Source: Bacteroidota bacterium (GTDB lineage Bacteria > Bacteroidota > Bacteroidia > Cytophagales > Cyclobacteriaceae). From it: a DNA stretch of 38,027 nt. The notes beneath the pieces were generated by a model. The model saw nothing but the letters and a program-made list of their open reading frames with translations, made no database searches and was not told the DNA's origin. The stretch lies in assembly GCA_016178785.1 (NCBI GenBank), contig JACOSO010000075.1, positions 1-38,027 on the forward strand, written 5' to 3'. The position numbers and the translations under genes are program-made. Positions 1 through 9,019 of this stretch are shown in pieces; positions within the stretch are counted from its first letter, which is position 1; every line of letters starts with the position of its first letter.

Positions 1-347
1 ATGCGGTAAATAGTCGTCCCTTAAAAACTCAATTTTTAAATTCTGATTAGGGCGAAAGCATTGTTCAAGTGCAGATCAGCCGCGCGACACGTGATGCGAT
101 TTTCATTGAAAGCTTGTAGTCGCGCAAAGAGTAGCTGATGCCGCTGCGCGGCATCAGCTGACATCAGCTTCTGCAGCCGCAGGCTGCAGAAGCATTAGGC
201 GCGGACTGCGGGTTTTGAAAAAGATGCTCCTCCAGTGCCCGCGCATCTGCACAGATTTACCAAAAGAGCTTACGCTTCCAGCCGGTAGGGCAAGTAGGCC
301 ATACTTGTTAAAAAACTGCAAGGGTTTCAGATAAATCCTCTCCTTTA
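1..347. repeat. Structured intergenic repeat, copy 1 (direct repeat of 8375-8731)
   Basis: This stretch matches 8375-8731 almost base for base in the same orientation, with a few substitutions and small indels. It contains a GCGCGAC (82-88) / GTCGCGC (119-125) stem around a loop with ATTTTCATTGAAAGC, a 12-bp hairpin at 133-159, a second 12-bp hairpin at 167-193 and GCGCGGAC at 199-206, whose first six bases can pair with CCGCGC at 239-244. The match starts at the window edge, so the left end is not seen. It stops abruptly at about 347, and the right inverted end found in copy 2 is absent here. Function is unknown. Confidence 0.9.
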
Positions 348-577
348 GGGCCGATTCATTCTTTCGTAAAATGAAGCGCTTGAATATCCATATTCCTCCG
401 GCAAACGGCACAACCAACCTCAACAGGATTGTAATGACGTATTCTATTTTTTGATCCATCACTTTGCCCTATACAGTTCAACGCTTAACGAGTTGCTTAT
501 ATGGGATTCTTTTTCTCGCACAGCAGTCCATGTAAATTCAACACTGGCATAATCATAAAACACTTGAATGATTCATA
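348..577. other. Intergenic, no convincing gene; possible gene remnant
   Basis: A leftward reading frame (462 down to 154) begins with about 40 residues containing a hydrophobic segment (VITILLRLVVPFAGGIWIF) flanked by basic residues, then runs straight into the repeat, where its sequence is an artefact of the hairpins. It could be the remnant of a small membrane protein cut by the repeat, or chance. I see no terminator or promoter I would defend downstream of the kinase gene that ends at 578. Confidence 0.3.
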
Positions 578-2431
578 CTAAAAAGGCAGAGAAAAATAAA
601 AAGTTGCCCCCCCATCTACCTTTCCTTCAGCCCAAACCCTCCCGCCATGTTTGGTAACAATGCGTTGCACAATAGCTAACCCAACACCGGTGCCCTCAAA
701 CTCTGTGGCTTTATGAAGGCGTTGAAATACACCAAACAATTTATCTGCATACTTCATATCAAAGCCGGCACCGTTGTCTTTTACGTAATACACAATTTCA
801 CTTTCCATTTTATCGCAGCCTACCTCCACTTGCGAGTTTTCTTTTTTGGACGAATATTTTATTGCATTGGATATTAAGTTTATCCAGACCTGGGTAAGTA
901 AAGAATGGTCTGCACAAATGGGTGGTAATGGATTCAAATTGATATTTGCGTTATGGGGAATTGAGCCTTTGATCTCGTTAACCACATTCACCACAAGTTT
1001 CGATACATCAATTTCTGATTTGATTATTTCCTGTCTCCCTAATTTTGATAGCCTGAGCAAGTTGTCAATGAGGTTATTCATTTTATGGACGCTACCCTGA
1101 ATACTTTCCAGCAGACGCTTGGCTTCATCATCAAACTTGTCACCATAATCTTCCAAAAGAATTACCGAATGGCCACTCAATGCCCGAAGGGGTGCTCGTA
1201 AATCATGTGAAACTGAATATGAAAACGACTCTAGTTCTTTGTTTATTGACTCTAATTGCGTCACGTTTCTTTGCAAATGAGCGTTTAGCTGCAGGATTTT
1301 TTCATCAGCCAATTTTTGCTGAGTCACGTCTTTTTCGGTGATAGTAATCGACTTCTGTTGATCGCTAGAGTCAATTATTACGGATGCTGAAAATAAGACA
1401 TCTATTATTTTACCATGTTTAGTAACACGTTTCGTCTCCTGAAACTCCACTTTTTTCCCTTCTATAATTTGATTGAAAATCTGTTGTGTTTCAGGTAACA
1501 TATATTCAGGGATAATATTCCAAATTTTCATCTTCAACGCCTCGCTTTCTTTGTAACCGTAAATCCGTTCGGCTCCTTCATTCCATGATATGATTTTTCC
1601 TTCGCTATTGTGTATATAGACCGCGTCATTTGATTGTTTAACGGTTGTGGCAAGATAGTTTGTGATCTTTTCCACTTGTTTGATCTCGGTTATGTCCCTT
1701 GCATTAATGAACCATTTTCCGGTTCGTACAATCACGTGCCAGTGTAACCATTTGATGGTCCTGTCTTTGCAATAAACCCGTGTTTCAAAAGAGAGTTTCT
1801 CTTTTTCCTGTTTGACCATGTTCTGGATTAATGCCCTGTCTTCCGAGTGAAGAAAAAAAGTTACAGCCGTCCCCTTTGCTTCTTCAATTGGGTATCCAAG
1901 GATGGAAGAGAAGGCTTGATTGATTTCCTCAAATTTCAATGTCATTGGATCAATCACCCCGATAATATCAGCAGAGTTATTGATGAGCAGGGCCGCTTTT
2001 TCAAGTGAAATATTTTTTTCAAGCAGTTCCTTCCTTTGTAATTGAATTTGCAAAAGCACAGCCACTTTGGCTTTTGTTATCTCGGGGTCGAGGGGTTTAA
2101 ATAAGTAATCGATGGCTCCTTCATCAAAACCTTTCACCATTGACGCGTGCTCCTTCTTTTCCGCAGAGGCAAAAATGATGGGGATGTCTTTTGTCTGCTT
2201 GTTTGACTTCAGGATTTGAGCTACCTCAAATCCATCCATACCTGGCATCTGCACATCCAAGATAATCAGGTCTATCTCCTTGTTAAGCGCAATGGTCAAT
2301 CCTTCTTTCCCGCTTGTGGCCGTCAGAAAAGTTCGTTCTTTCTTTTCCAGCAATTTTTCCAATACAAAAATATTGGCCCGCTTGTCATCAATGATCAAAA
2401 TTGTTACCGTCTTTTTTTCAGTCTTTTTCAT
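578..2431 (-). CDS. REC-PAS-PAS sensor histidine kinase
   Basis: A cytosolic kinase of 617 residues with no membrane segment. An N-terminal receiver (about 8-130) has phosphoacceptor D59 in LIILDVQMPGMDG. Two PAS domains follow (about 150-250 and 262-375), then HisKA with H409 in SYSVSHDLRAPLRAL and a C-terminal HATPase with GVGLAIVQRIV and a conserved DNGAGF box. A receiver placed before the PAS and kinase modules suggests it takes phosphate or input from a partner, plausibly the giant hybrid kinase upstream. The ATG at 2431 overlaps the end of the cheB-like gene by 14 bp, so the genes are translationally coupled. The signal it senses cannot be read from the sequence. The start is well supported because the receiver begins directly after it. 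Confidence 0.93.
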   Translation of the reverse strand: MKKTEKKTVTILIIDDKRANIFVLEKLLEKKERTFLTATSGKEGLTIALNKEIDLIILDVQMPGMDGFEVAQILKSNKQTKDIPIIFASAEKKEHASMVKGFDEGAIDYLFKPLDPEITKAKVAVLLQIQLQRKELLEKNISLEKAALLINNSADIIGVIDPMTLKFEEINQAFSSILGYPIEEAKGTAVTFFLHSEDRALIQNMVKQEKEKLSFETRVYCKDRTIKWLHWHVIVRTGKWFINARDITEIKQVEKITNYLATTVKQSNDAVYIHNSEGKIISWNEGAERIYGYKESEALKMKIWNIIPEYMLPETQQIFNQIIEGKKVEFQETKRVTKHGKIIDVLFSASVIIDSSDQQKSITITEKDVTQQKLADEKILQLNAHLQRNVTQLESINKELESFSYSVSHDLRAPLRALSGHSVILLEDYGDKFDDEAKRLLESIQGSVHKMNNLIDNLLRLSKLGRQEIIKSEIDVSKLVVNVVNEIKGSIPHNANINLNPLPPICADHSLLTQVWINLISNAIKYSSKKENSQVEVGCDKMESEIVYYVKDNGAGFDMKYADKLFGVFQRLHKATEFEGTGVGLAIVQRIVTKHGGRVWAEGKVDGGATFYFSLPF

Positions 2432-3011
2432 TTCTGTGCTGTACGAAAAGTTGATTTAAGAACCCCTGAATTTCTTTTAGCGTCCATATATGGTCAACTC
2501 CATTGTCTATGGCAGCTTGAGGCATTTGAGGGTACTGCGCCTCCTGCGGATCTTGCGCTATGGTTAAGCCTCCGTTTTTCCTTATGGCCACCACCCCTGA
2601 TGCTCCATCACTATTTGCCCCTGTGAGAATTACTCCAATAAGTTTTTCTCTGTAGACTTCAGCCGCTGTTTCAAATAAGACATTAATAGAAGGTCGGCTG
2701 AACGATTCGAGTTCGTCTGATGAAAGCGAAAGCGTCTGATCTTGTTCAACCAGGAGATGGTAGCCTGGTGGAGCTATGTAAATGATTCCTCTTTTTATTT
2801 TCTCTTTCTCATCTGCCTGTTTAATTATCATTTTACATTTATTCTGTAGCACTTCTTCAAGCAACTCTTTTTGATCTTTTGCACGATGTTGGATCACCAT
2901 TACGGGGAGGGGATATTCGGCCGGAAGTTGTTCGAACAAAGACGATAGCGCATATAGTCCTCCTGCCGAAGCACCAATTGCAATAGCCTGGTATTTCTCG
3001 TCCACCGCCAT
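2418..3011 (-). CDS. cheB: Stand-alone CheB-type protein-glutamate methylesterase
   Basis: A protein of 197 residues consisting only of the CheB catalytic domain; the receiver that regulates classical CheB is missing. The expected triad is visible: S15 in IGASAGG, H42 in VIQHR and D135 in TGANSDGASG. The family removes methyl groups from, or deamidates, chemoreceptor glutamates in the cytoplasm. No chemoreceptor, CheA or CheW is encoded in this window, so its substrate is open. Its start codon overlaps the cheR-like stop (TAATG) and its end overlaps the next gene by 14 bp, which indicates one tightly coupled operon. Bacteroidota often carry such CheB/CheR pairs beside hybrid kinases, probably in stress or adaptation signalling rather than taxis; that role is inference. 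Confidence 0.92.
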   Translation of the reverse strand: MAVDEKYQAIAIGASAGGLYALSSLFEQLPAEYPLPVMVIQHRAKDQKELLEEVLQNKCKMIIKQADEKEKIKRGIIYIAPPGYHLLVEQDQTLSLSSDELESFSRPSINVLFETAAEVYREKLIGVILTGANSDGASGVVAIRKNGGLTIAQDPQEAQYPQMPQAAIDNGVDHIWTLKEIQGFLNQLFVQHRNEKD

Positions 3012-3826
3012 TATTCTGTTTTCATATAGATCCTTTCTTTCTTAACGATCTCTTCAAAATATTTTCTGCGACTGGCAAACAGGAGTGACTCTTTGCCGCC
3101 AAGCCCTAAAAAACCAAGCGGGCACAGGCTTTCATAAAAAAGATTGATGACTTTATCTTGTAGATTTTGGTTAAAATAAATGAGGACATTCCGGCAAATG
3201 ATCAGCTGGAATTCATTGAAGGATTTGTCCGCAGTTAAATTGTGTGGTGAAAGCACTACGTTTTGCCTGAGCATCTTATTAAATAAAACCGAGTCATACT
3301 TGGCTTTGTAATATTCCGAGAAAGATTTTTTCCCGCCAGCTTTAATATAATTTTCTGTGTATGTCTTCATGTTAGCGATGGGATAAAGTCCTTCTTTGGC
3401 AATCTGCAACGACTTTTGATTAATATCTGTAGCGTAAATGATAGAGCGCTCAAGCAAGTCGTATTCGTTGAGAAGGATAGCAATTGAATAAACTTCTTCT
3501 CCCGTTGCACAGCCTGCAATCCATATTTTTATGGTAGGGTACGTGGCCAATCGTTTGATTACTTTATCACGCAAGCTTTTGTAAAAGGAAGGATCTCGAA
3601 ACATTTCCGTAACTGTTACGGAGACTTCCTGTATGAATTCCTCGAAAGTATCTTCGTCTCTTAACAAAATTCTTCCGAGTTCTTCCAGCGAATTGATTTT
3701 GCGCCCACGTATAAAATGAGCTACCCTGCGTTTCATCGAGGCTTCCGAGTAATCGGTAAAATCATATCCATATAAAAACCGTATGGACTCCAGTAATTTT
3801 CTGAATTCGCTGGCATCAAAACTCAT
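3011..3826 (-). CDS. cheR: CheR-type SAM-dependent protein methyltransferase
   Basis: A protein of 271 residues if it starts at the ATG at 3826. The N-terminal helical domain contains the CheR motif VTEMFRDPSFY. The Rossmann domain has the SAM loop IAGCATGEEVYSIA, the ATDIN acidic strand end and IICRNVLIYF. CheR enzymes transfer methyl groups from S-adenosylmethionine to glutamates of signalling proteins. The reading frame stays open upstream to 3940, but that part overlaps the end of the preceding kinase gene and resembles no CheR N terminus, so I chose the internal ATG, 23 bp after that gene's stop. No tetratricopeptide or PAS extension is present. Its partner is the CheB-like protein directly downstream; the methylated substrate is unknown and may be the HAMP-containing hybrid kinase of the same operon. 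Confidence 0.92.
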   Translation of the reverse strand: MSFDASEFRKLLESIRFLYGYDFTDYSEASMKRRVAHFIRGRKINSLEELGRILLRDEDTFEEFIQEVSVTVTEMFRDPSFYKSLRDKVIKRLATYPTIKIWIAGCATGEEVYSIAILLNEYDLLERSIIYATDINQKSLQIAKEGLYPIANMKTYTENYIKAGGKKSFSEYYKAKYDSVLFNKMLRQNVVLSPHNLTADKSFNEFQLIICRNVLIYFNQNLQDKVINLFYESLCPLGFLGLGGKESLLFASRRKYFEEIVKKERIYMKTE

Positions 3827-3849
3827 AGATGCAATGGCACTTAGGTCTG

Positions 3850-6800
3850 TTACCGATATAGCCACACTCGCAATAAGGAAAGAAGCTGATCGATATTCAC
3901 TGGTTTGGAAATGTAATCCGACATGCCTGCCGCGAGGCATTTTTCTCTGTCGCCTTTCATTGCCTTGGCTGTTAATGCAATGACAGGCAGCTTTTCAAGC
4001 CTTTTCAATTTCCGAATTTCACGGGTTGCGTCATAACCGTCCATTTCCGGCATCATCACATCCATTAAGACAATATCTATCGAAGGATTTTCTTTCAGTG
4101 TTTTTAATGCGGCATTGCCATTTTCAGCTACAAGGCAATTCATGCCTTCTTCTTTTAGCACATTTGTCAACGAGTAGATGTTTCTAATGTCATCGTCAAC
4201 TACCAATACTAGTTTGCCTTTCAAAACTTCATCGGTCTTATGCAATTTTCGAATGATGGTTTGCTTCTCTTTCGGAAGCCTTGACTCGACCCTGTGAAGA
4301 AACAGAATAGTTTCATCCAATAAACGTTCGTGGGAATCGGCCGTTTTCAATACTACCGTATTCGCTAGACTATTAAGGCGCTTGGTCTCTTCTTTTGTAA
4401 GGTCCTTTCCTGTGTAGACTATTGTTGGGATCTTGCTCAACTTATCGTCAGATTTAATTTTTTCCAACAATTCAAATCCTGACATGTCTGGTAAGCCGAG
4501 ATCAACAATGGTGCAGTCAAATTTTTCCTTTTTCAGTGTCTCATAGGCTTCTGTTCCCGAATAGGACGAGAAACATTTGACATCCCCGTTACCGATCAAT
4601 TCGCGAATGGCTTTGTTCTGAAGCTCATTGTCCTCAACGATTAATAATTTTTTAAACTTCCGGTTGACGAAGTCCTCTATCCTGTCGAAAGTGTTTTGAA
4701 AGTCTTCTTTAGAGATGGGTTTTTTAACAAAGTCAAATGCGCCAAGTTCCATCCCCTCTTTTCTGAAGTCATAACCGGAAATGATCTGAACGGGTATGTG
4801 CCTGAGCGCGGGATCATTTTTCAATTGGCGCAAAACTTCCGATCCATCCATCACCGGCAGTTTCATGTCGAGTATGATGGCATCGGGTTTGTAATGACGA
4901 GCGTAGCTCAAGCCGGTGTTTCCCTGGTGAGCAATGATACCCTTATAGTGGCGCTCCCTTACAAATCCCAGTAGAAGGCTTGCGAAGGATGCATCGTCTT
5001 CCATAATTAATACAACCTTGTCGTTTTCATGCACACCATAGCGATCATCTATGATATTAATATCTGAATCTGAGGTGGAAGCTTCAAAAGGCCTGACGGG
5101 TTCGCTAATTCTGACGGGCTCTCTTTCTCTGTATTCCCGTCTCTTCTTAGGCGCTATTGGGGGCGTACCAAATTGCAAAGGCAGATAAAGGGTAAAAGAA
5201 CTTCCTTCGCTTTCACGGCTTTCAAGATGAATTTCTCCCCCAAGCGCATTTGCCAGTTCGCGACAGATTGAGAGGCCGAGCCCAGTTCCACCGTATTTTC
5301 TTTTGGTTGAGCCATCGGCCTGCTGAAAGGCCTCAAAAATAATTCCTTGTTTCTCTTGGGGAATTCCTATTCCTGTATCCCTTACTATAAACGACACTAC
5401 GTCTTGGGTGCCCATTAATTTCTCATTGTTGATCGATGCATCTAAAGAAGCCATGCTAATGGATAAGTTAACCTGACCTCCTTTCTCTGTAAACTTGAAT
5501 GCGTTCGATAGCAGATTCCTTATTATTTGCTCGAGCCGGAGTTTATCAGTTGCGATGGTGGCCTGCTGCATGTCGTCACTTATCGTGATGGTGAACCCGA
5601 TTTTTTTTGACTTGGCTACTTCTGAGAACATGGAGGCCATGTCTGTTGCGATGTCGTTGAAAGGAACATCTGCGATATCGAGCTCCATTTTACCTGCTTC
5701 TACTTTAGAGAGGTCGAGTATTTCGTTGATGAGGTTTAACAGATCGGAGCCCGAGGTATAAATATTCTTTGCAAACTCTGCTTCCTTTTCTCTCAGCACA
5801 TTATTCTTATTCTCCGAGAGCATTTGCGAAAGGATCAGGATGCTATTCAATGGTGTGCGAAGCTCGTGCGACATATTGGCGAGGAACTCAGATTTATATT
5901 TGCTGACCGCCTCTAGTTCACGCGCTTTGTTTTCAATTTCCATTTTAGTGACTTCCAGCTTCTCCTTTTGTTCCTCCAGCATATTCGCCTTCTCTTCTAA
6001 CTCTTCGTTGGTTTGTTGTAACTCTTCCTGTTGCGCTTTCAGCTCGCCTTCTGACTTTTCAAGTAAACCGGTTTTTTCCAGTAGTTCTTCATTGGCTTGC
6101 TTTAGTTCTTCCTGCTGAACTTCCAGTTCTTCGGCTTGTCGCTGGGTTTCTTCCAGCAAGTCCTTGAGTTTAGCGCGCGACTGCGAAGCATTAAAGGCAA
6201 TGGCCACATTGCTGGCAACCATGTTCAGAAATTGCATGTCCAATTCAGAGAACGGATGCGCAGCCCCGATCTCAATGACACCTTTAACTTCTTCTTCATA
6301 CAAGAATGGAAAGACAATAATATTTTTAGGAACGGAATTACCAAGTCCTGAATTTATTTTGATGTAGTCTTCCGGAATATCGCTGAAGACGATAGACTTT
6401 TTTTCAAGAGCAGCCTGCCCAACCAGGCCGTGGCCAAGTTTAAAAGTATTTGCATTGTTTTTGCGATGATGAAAAGCGTAACTGCCAATCAAGTCCAATT
6501 GTCCGTTCTCCTTAATATAGATAGCTCCGATTTGTGCTTTCAGATAATTAGCCAACTGCGTAACAACATCCTGTGCCAGGTTTTTTACATCTTTTTCACC
6601 TCTGACTTTATCGTTCAATTCTGAATTGCCGGTAAGCAGCCAGTTTCTTGTCTGATTATCCAAAGAAAGTTTCTGCAGATTATTTCTCATCGTTTCCAGC
6701 GCTTTGCCCAGCATGTCGTCATCACCTCTGATTCCGATTACAGGGCTGTAATCACCTTTGCCAATGGTTTCGGCAATGAGCGAAAATTCCTTTGTGCTCT

Positions 6801-7902
6801 TGATCATCTGGCCGAATGAAGCCGCAAGGTTTCCAATCTCATCTTTAGAATCTACCTCTAAGGAAATGTCCACACTGCCTTTGGCCAATAGATCAGCCGC
6901 GTTTTTGATTTTACCTACAGCATTGACAATTCCGCGGATAATGTAAAACGCGAGCAAAAAGATAACGATTATCATCACCGCTCCTACAACCATTGCACGT
7001 GCTACGTTGACATCCGCAAGAGTCACCTCCTGCTCAGCTTTTTTCCGGATTAACTCGTTGGAAAAATCCTCCACTTCCTTAAGCAGGTTAATACTCGAGG
7101 TTGCATTTGCATACCAAGTTTCATAATCATATTTAATATTTTTCAATCCAGGATTTGCAAAAGCTGAATCGATCATCGCATAAGTCTGTTGAACGAATGG
7201 CCCTTGAAATTTTCTCTGCAAAAAATCCTGAAGTTCTGGTTCTCCGCCTTTTCTTATTTTATCCAGGTTAAACTCATGTTTTCCTTTGATTGATGAGTAT
7301 ATACCGTAGGTTAATTCACTGAACTTTCCTTTGAGAATGGCTTGTGCGAGGTTACCTCTTATTTGACCCAAGAGATCTTTTGCATACAGCAAACTGATGT
7401 GGTCTTCAATGTTGTTTTTGATTTTTGTTCCGGGGCTGGCCCGCAATATTTTGGTGACTTCATTCAACATCAAATTTTTGCCTGTAATAAAATTTGTGTT
7501 ATCCTGATCGCCAAATTTAAATGCATCCGTTTTTGAGCGGAACAAAGGCAGGCTATCCAAAAGCCACATGTTATCAATGTGGCGTTTAGTTTCTTCCAAG
7601 AACTTATTGAGTTCAGAAATAGATTTATCCGTGATCTCTCGTTGGCTTAAGATTACTTCCTTGTTTTTTTCTTTTCTTAAGATTACGTAGGCCACCGTCA
7701 GAGCCCTTTCTTTTTGTAGATTATGAATAAGGCTGCCCATCTTTTCTATCAGCGTAACATCGAGTATTAATTGTTGTGCCGCCTGTTTATTGCTTATCTC
7801 TTTACGGATGCTTTCCTGCAAATAAAAAAGCAGTCCTAACACGGGGATAAGGGAAACCAATATCAGTTTACCCCTAATGGATAATTTTTTTAGAAGATTC
7901 AT
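3850..7902 (-). CDS. NIT-HAMP-GAF hybrid sensor histidine kinase with three receivers
   Basis: A membrane hybrid kinase of 1350 residues from the ATG at 7902; a TTG nine codons upstream (7929) is possible but less likely. The order is: a membrane segment near residues 13-30; a periplasmic helical NIT-like sensor with LQKERALTVAYV; a second membrane segment (VVGAVMIIVIFLLAFYII); HAMP; a HAMP-like linker; a GAF domain with a hydrophobic pocket; a long glutamate/glutamine-rich coiled coil; HisKA with [15 protein letters not shown] (His near 677); HATPase ([12 protein letters not shown]); and three receivers with Asp near 1012, 1134 and 1281. The NIT fold is known for nitrate or nitrite sensing, but many members bind other ligands. 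It heads the operon with cheR, cheB and the REC-PAS-PAS kinase, and its HAMP module makes it a conceivable target for the methylation pair. Confidence 0.93.
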   Translation of the reverse strand: MNLLKKLSIRGKLILVSLIPVLGLLFYLQESIRKEISNKQAAQQLILDVTLIEKMGSLIHNLQKERALTVAYVILRKEKNKEVILSQREITDKSISELNKFLEETKRHIDNMWLLDSLPLFRSKTDAFKFGDQDNTNFITGKNLMLNEVTKILRASPGTKIKNNIEDHISLLYAKDLLGQIRGNLAQAILKGKFSELTYGIYSSIKGKHEFNLDKIRKGGEPELQDFLQRKFQGPFVQQTYAMIDSAFANPGLKNIKYDYETWYANATSSINLLKEVEDFSNELIRKKAEQEVTLADVNVARAMVVGAVMIIVIFLLAFYIIRGIVNAVGKIKNAADLLAKGSVDISLEVDSKDEIGNLAASFGQMIKSTKEFSLIAETIGKGDYSPVIGIRGDDDMLGKALETMRNNLQKLSLDNQTRNWLLTGNSELNDKVRGEKDVKNLAQDVVTQLANYLKAQIGAIYIKENGQLDLIGSYAFHHRKNNANTFKLGHGLVGQAALEKKSIVFSDIPEDYIKINSGLGNSVPKNIIVFPFLYEEEVKGVIEIGAAHPFSELDMQFLNMVASNVAIAFNASQSRAKLKDLLEETQRQAEELEVQQEELKQANEELLEKTGLLEKSEGELKAQQEELQQTNEELEEKANMLEEQKEKLEVTKMEIENKARELEAVSKYKSEFLANMSHELRTPLNSILILSQMLSENKNNVLREKEAEFAKNIYTSGSDLLNLINEILDLSKVEAGKMELDIADVPFNDIATDMASMFSEVAKSKKIGFTITISDDMQQATIATDKLRLEQIIRNLLSNAFKFTEKGGQVNLSISMASLDASINNEKLMGTQDVVSFIVRDTGIGIPQEKQGIIFEAFQQADGSTKRKYGGTGLGLSICRELANALGGEIHLESRESEGSSFTLYLPLQFGTPPIAPKKRREYREREPVRISEPVRPFEASTSDSDINIIDDRYGVHENDKVVLIMEDDASFASLLLGFVRERHYKGIIAHQGNTGLSYARHYKPDAIILDMKLPVMDGSEVLRQLKNDPALRHIPVQIISGYDFRKEGMELGAFDFVKKPISKEDFQNTFDRIEDFVNRKFKKLLIVEDNELQNKAIRELIGNGDVKCFSSYSGTEAYETLKKEKFDCTIVDLGLPDMSGFELLEKIKSDDKLSKIPTIVYTGKDLTKEETKRLNSLANTVVLKTADSHERLLDETILFLHRVESRLPKEKQTIIRKLHKTDEVLKGKLVLVVDDDIRNIYSLTNVLKEEGMNCLVAENGNAALKTLKENPSIDIVLMDVMMPEMDGYDATREIRKLKRLEKLPVIALTAKAMKGDREKCLAAGMSDYISKPVNIDQLLSLLRVWLYR

Positions 7903-8374
7903 GACTTGATGAATATTGTCGGAAATCAACCGATTTCAGTTTAAACATTTCATCCACCAGTTTGCTGATTCTATAGGAGTTACACCTATGTCCTGGTTTT
8001 TGCACCTACATGCTCAACTCATCGATCAAAGCGAAGTAAGCTCCTTCCATGCAGAACTCAGCAGTAAAAGCAAGGTGATCCCCTCCTTTCATGCTCAATG
8101 TATCAGTCAAAGGGATGAGCCGTCAGGTCGGTCATAGCAATCATGCTAAAAAGTCGGGCCGTGATTAGAGCCTGAAAGGGTCTTAAAATAAGCTCGATAA
8201 AATTACAGGCGCTTTTCGCGGATTTGTCAAACCTACAAATGACTTATTCATTTCCTCCATTTTCAACCTTTCGCTTCAGCACTTTGAAATCTCTTGCGAA
8301 TAATCTCACAGAATGGTTTGACCAAAAGCCAATAGCGTGAAAATTTTCTTAAAGCAGCGTCATTGGTACAATAA
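7903..8374. other. Upstream region of the leftward signalling operon
   Basis: This 470-bp gap holds no convincing gene. Its only open frame (7916-8137, rightward) has no recognisable composition or start context. It must contain the promoter of the leftward kinase operon, but I cannot point to a TAnnTTTG element. An inverted motif ATAGG/CTCCTAT lies around 7972-7989 (CTATAGGAGTTACACCTATG). Confidence 0.5.
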
Positions 8375-8806
8375 ATGCGGTAAATAGTCGTCCCTTAAAA
8401 ACTCAATTTTTAAATTCTGATTAGGGCGAAAGCATTGTTCAAGTGCAGATCAGCCGCGCGACCCGTGATGCGATTTTCATTGAAAGCTTGTAGTCGCGCA
8501 AAGAGTAGCTGATGCCGCTGCGCGGCATCAGCTGACATCAGCTTCTGCAGCCGCTGGCTGCAGAAGCATTTAGGCGCGGACTGCGGGTTTTGAAAAAGAT
8601 GCTCCTTCAGTGCCCGCGCATCTGCACAGATTTATCAAAAGAGCTTACGCGGCTTCAACTTCCAGCCGGTAGGACAAGTAGGCCATACTTGTTAAAAAAC
8701 TGCAAGGGTTTCAGATAAATCCTCTCCTTTATGGCAAATTCTTTCAACTGTTTTTCGCTACTTTCTTTACAAATTGAAACCCGATCGGCTTTTTAAGGGA
8801 CGACTA
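8375..8806. repeat. Structured intergenic repeat, copy 2, with 17-bp terminal inverted repeats
   Basis: The sequence matches copy 1 from 8375 to about 8731 and continues to a right end. TAGTCGTCCCTTAAAAA at 8385-8401 is exactly inverted at 8790-8806, giving a 422-bp unit without coding capacity, like a MITE. Inside are the GCGCGAC (8456-8462) / GTCGCGC (8493-8499) stem, hairpin 1 (8507-8533), hairpin 2 (8541-8567) and GCGCGGAC (8574-8581). If the outermost TA is a target duplication, it would fit Tc1/mariner/IS630-type insertion. Against that boundary, copy 1 also shares the ten bases left of the inverted repeat. Confidence 0.85.
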
Positions 8807-9019
8807 AATAAGATCCTGATAACTAATGGAAAACTAAAATCCAGGCTTTATCCGGAGATTCATGAATAACCATAAAATGCTTTTCCCAAATAGTGATATG
8901 GGGAGATACTGGTCCTGGAGCATTGTGTTACAATTAATAAAGGTAAGTCTATAAACTCACTCTTTTTAAACTCAAATTATCAGACCTTTGGTCGCTTTAA
9001 AGTTGGTAATTTTCAAATC
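8807..9019. other. Leader region of the LytS-type kinase gene
   Basis: This is about 210 bp of AT-rich sequence between the structured repeat and the kinase start at 9020. It probably carries the promoter of the rightward two-component pair. I see no exact TAnnTTTG element; ACCTTTGG near 8985 is the closest string. No open reading frame worth reporting is present. Confidence 0.4.

Noticed and set aside
3827..3940. N-terminal extension of the CheR-like frame beginning at 3940
   Set aside because: It overlaps the 3-prime end of the hybrid kinase gene on the same strand and has no CheR-like sequence; the ATG at 3826 fits the family start.
7916..8137. 73-residue rightward frame upstream of the hybrid kinase
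   Set aside because: Composition and context are not coding-like, and it overlaps the probable promoter region of the leftward operon.
1..8731. Composite transposon formed by the two long direct repeats
   Set aside because: Neither repeat encodes a transposase, and only one copy has a pair of inverted ends, so a classical composite transposon is not supported.
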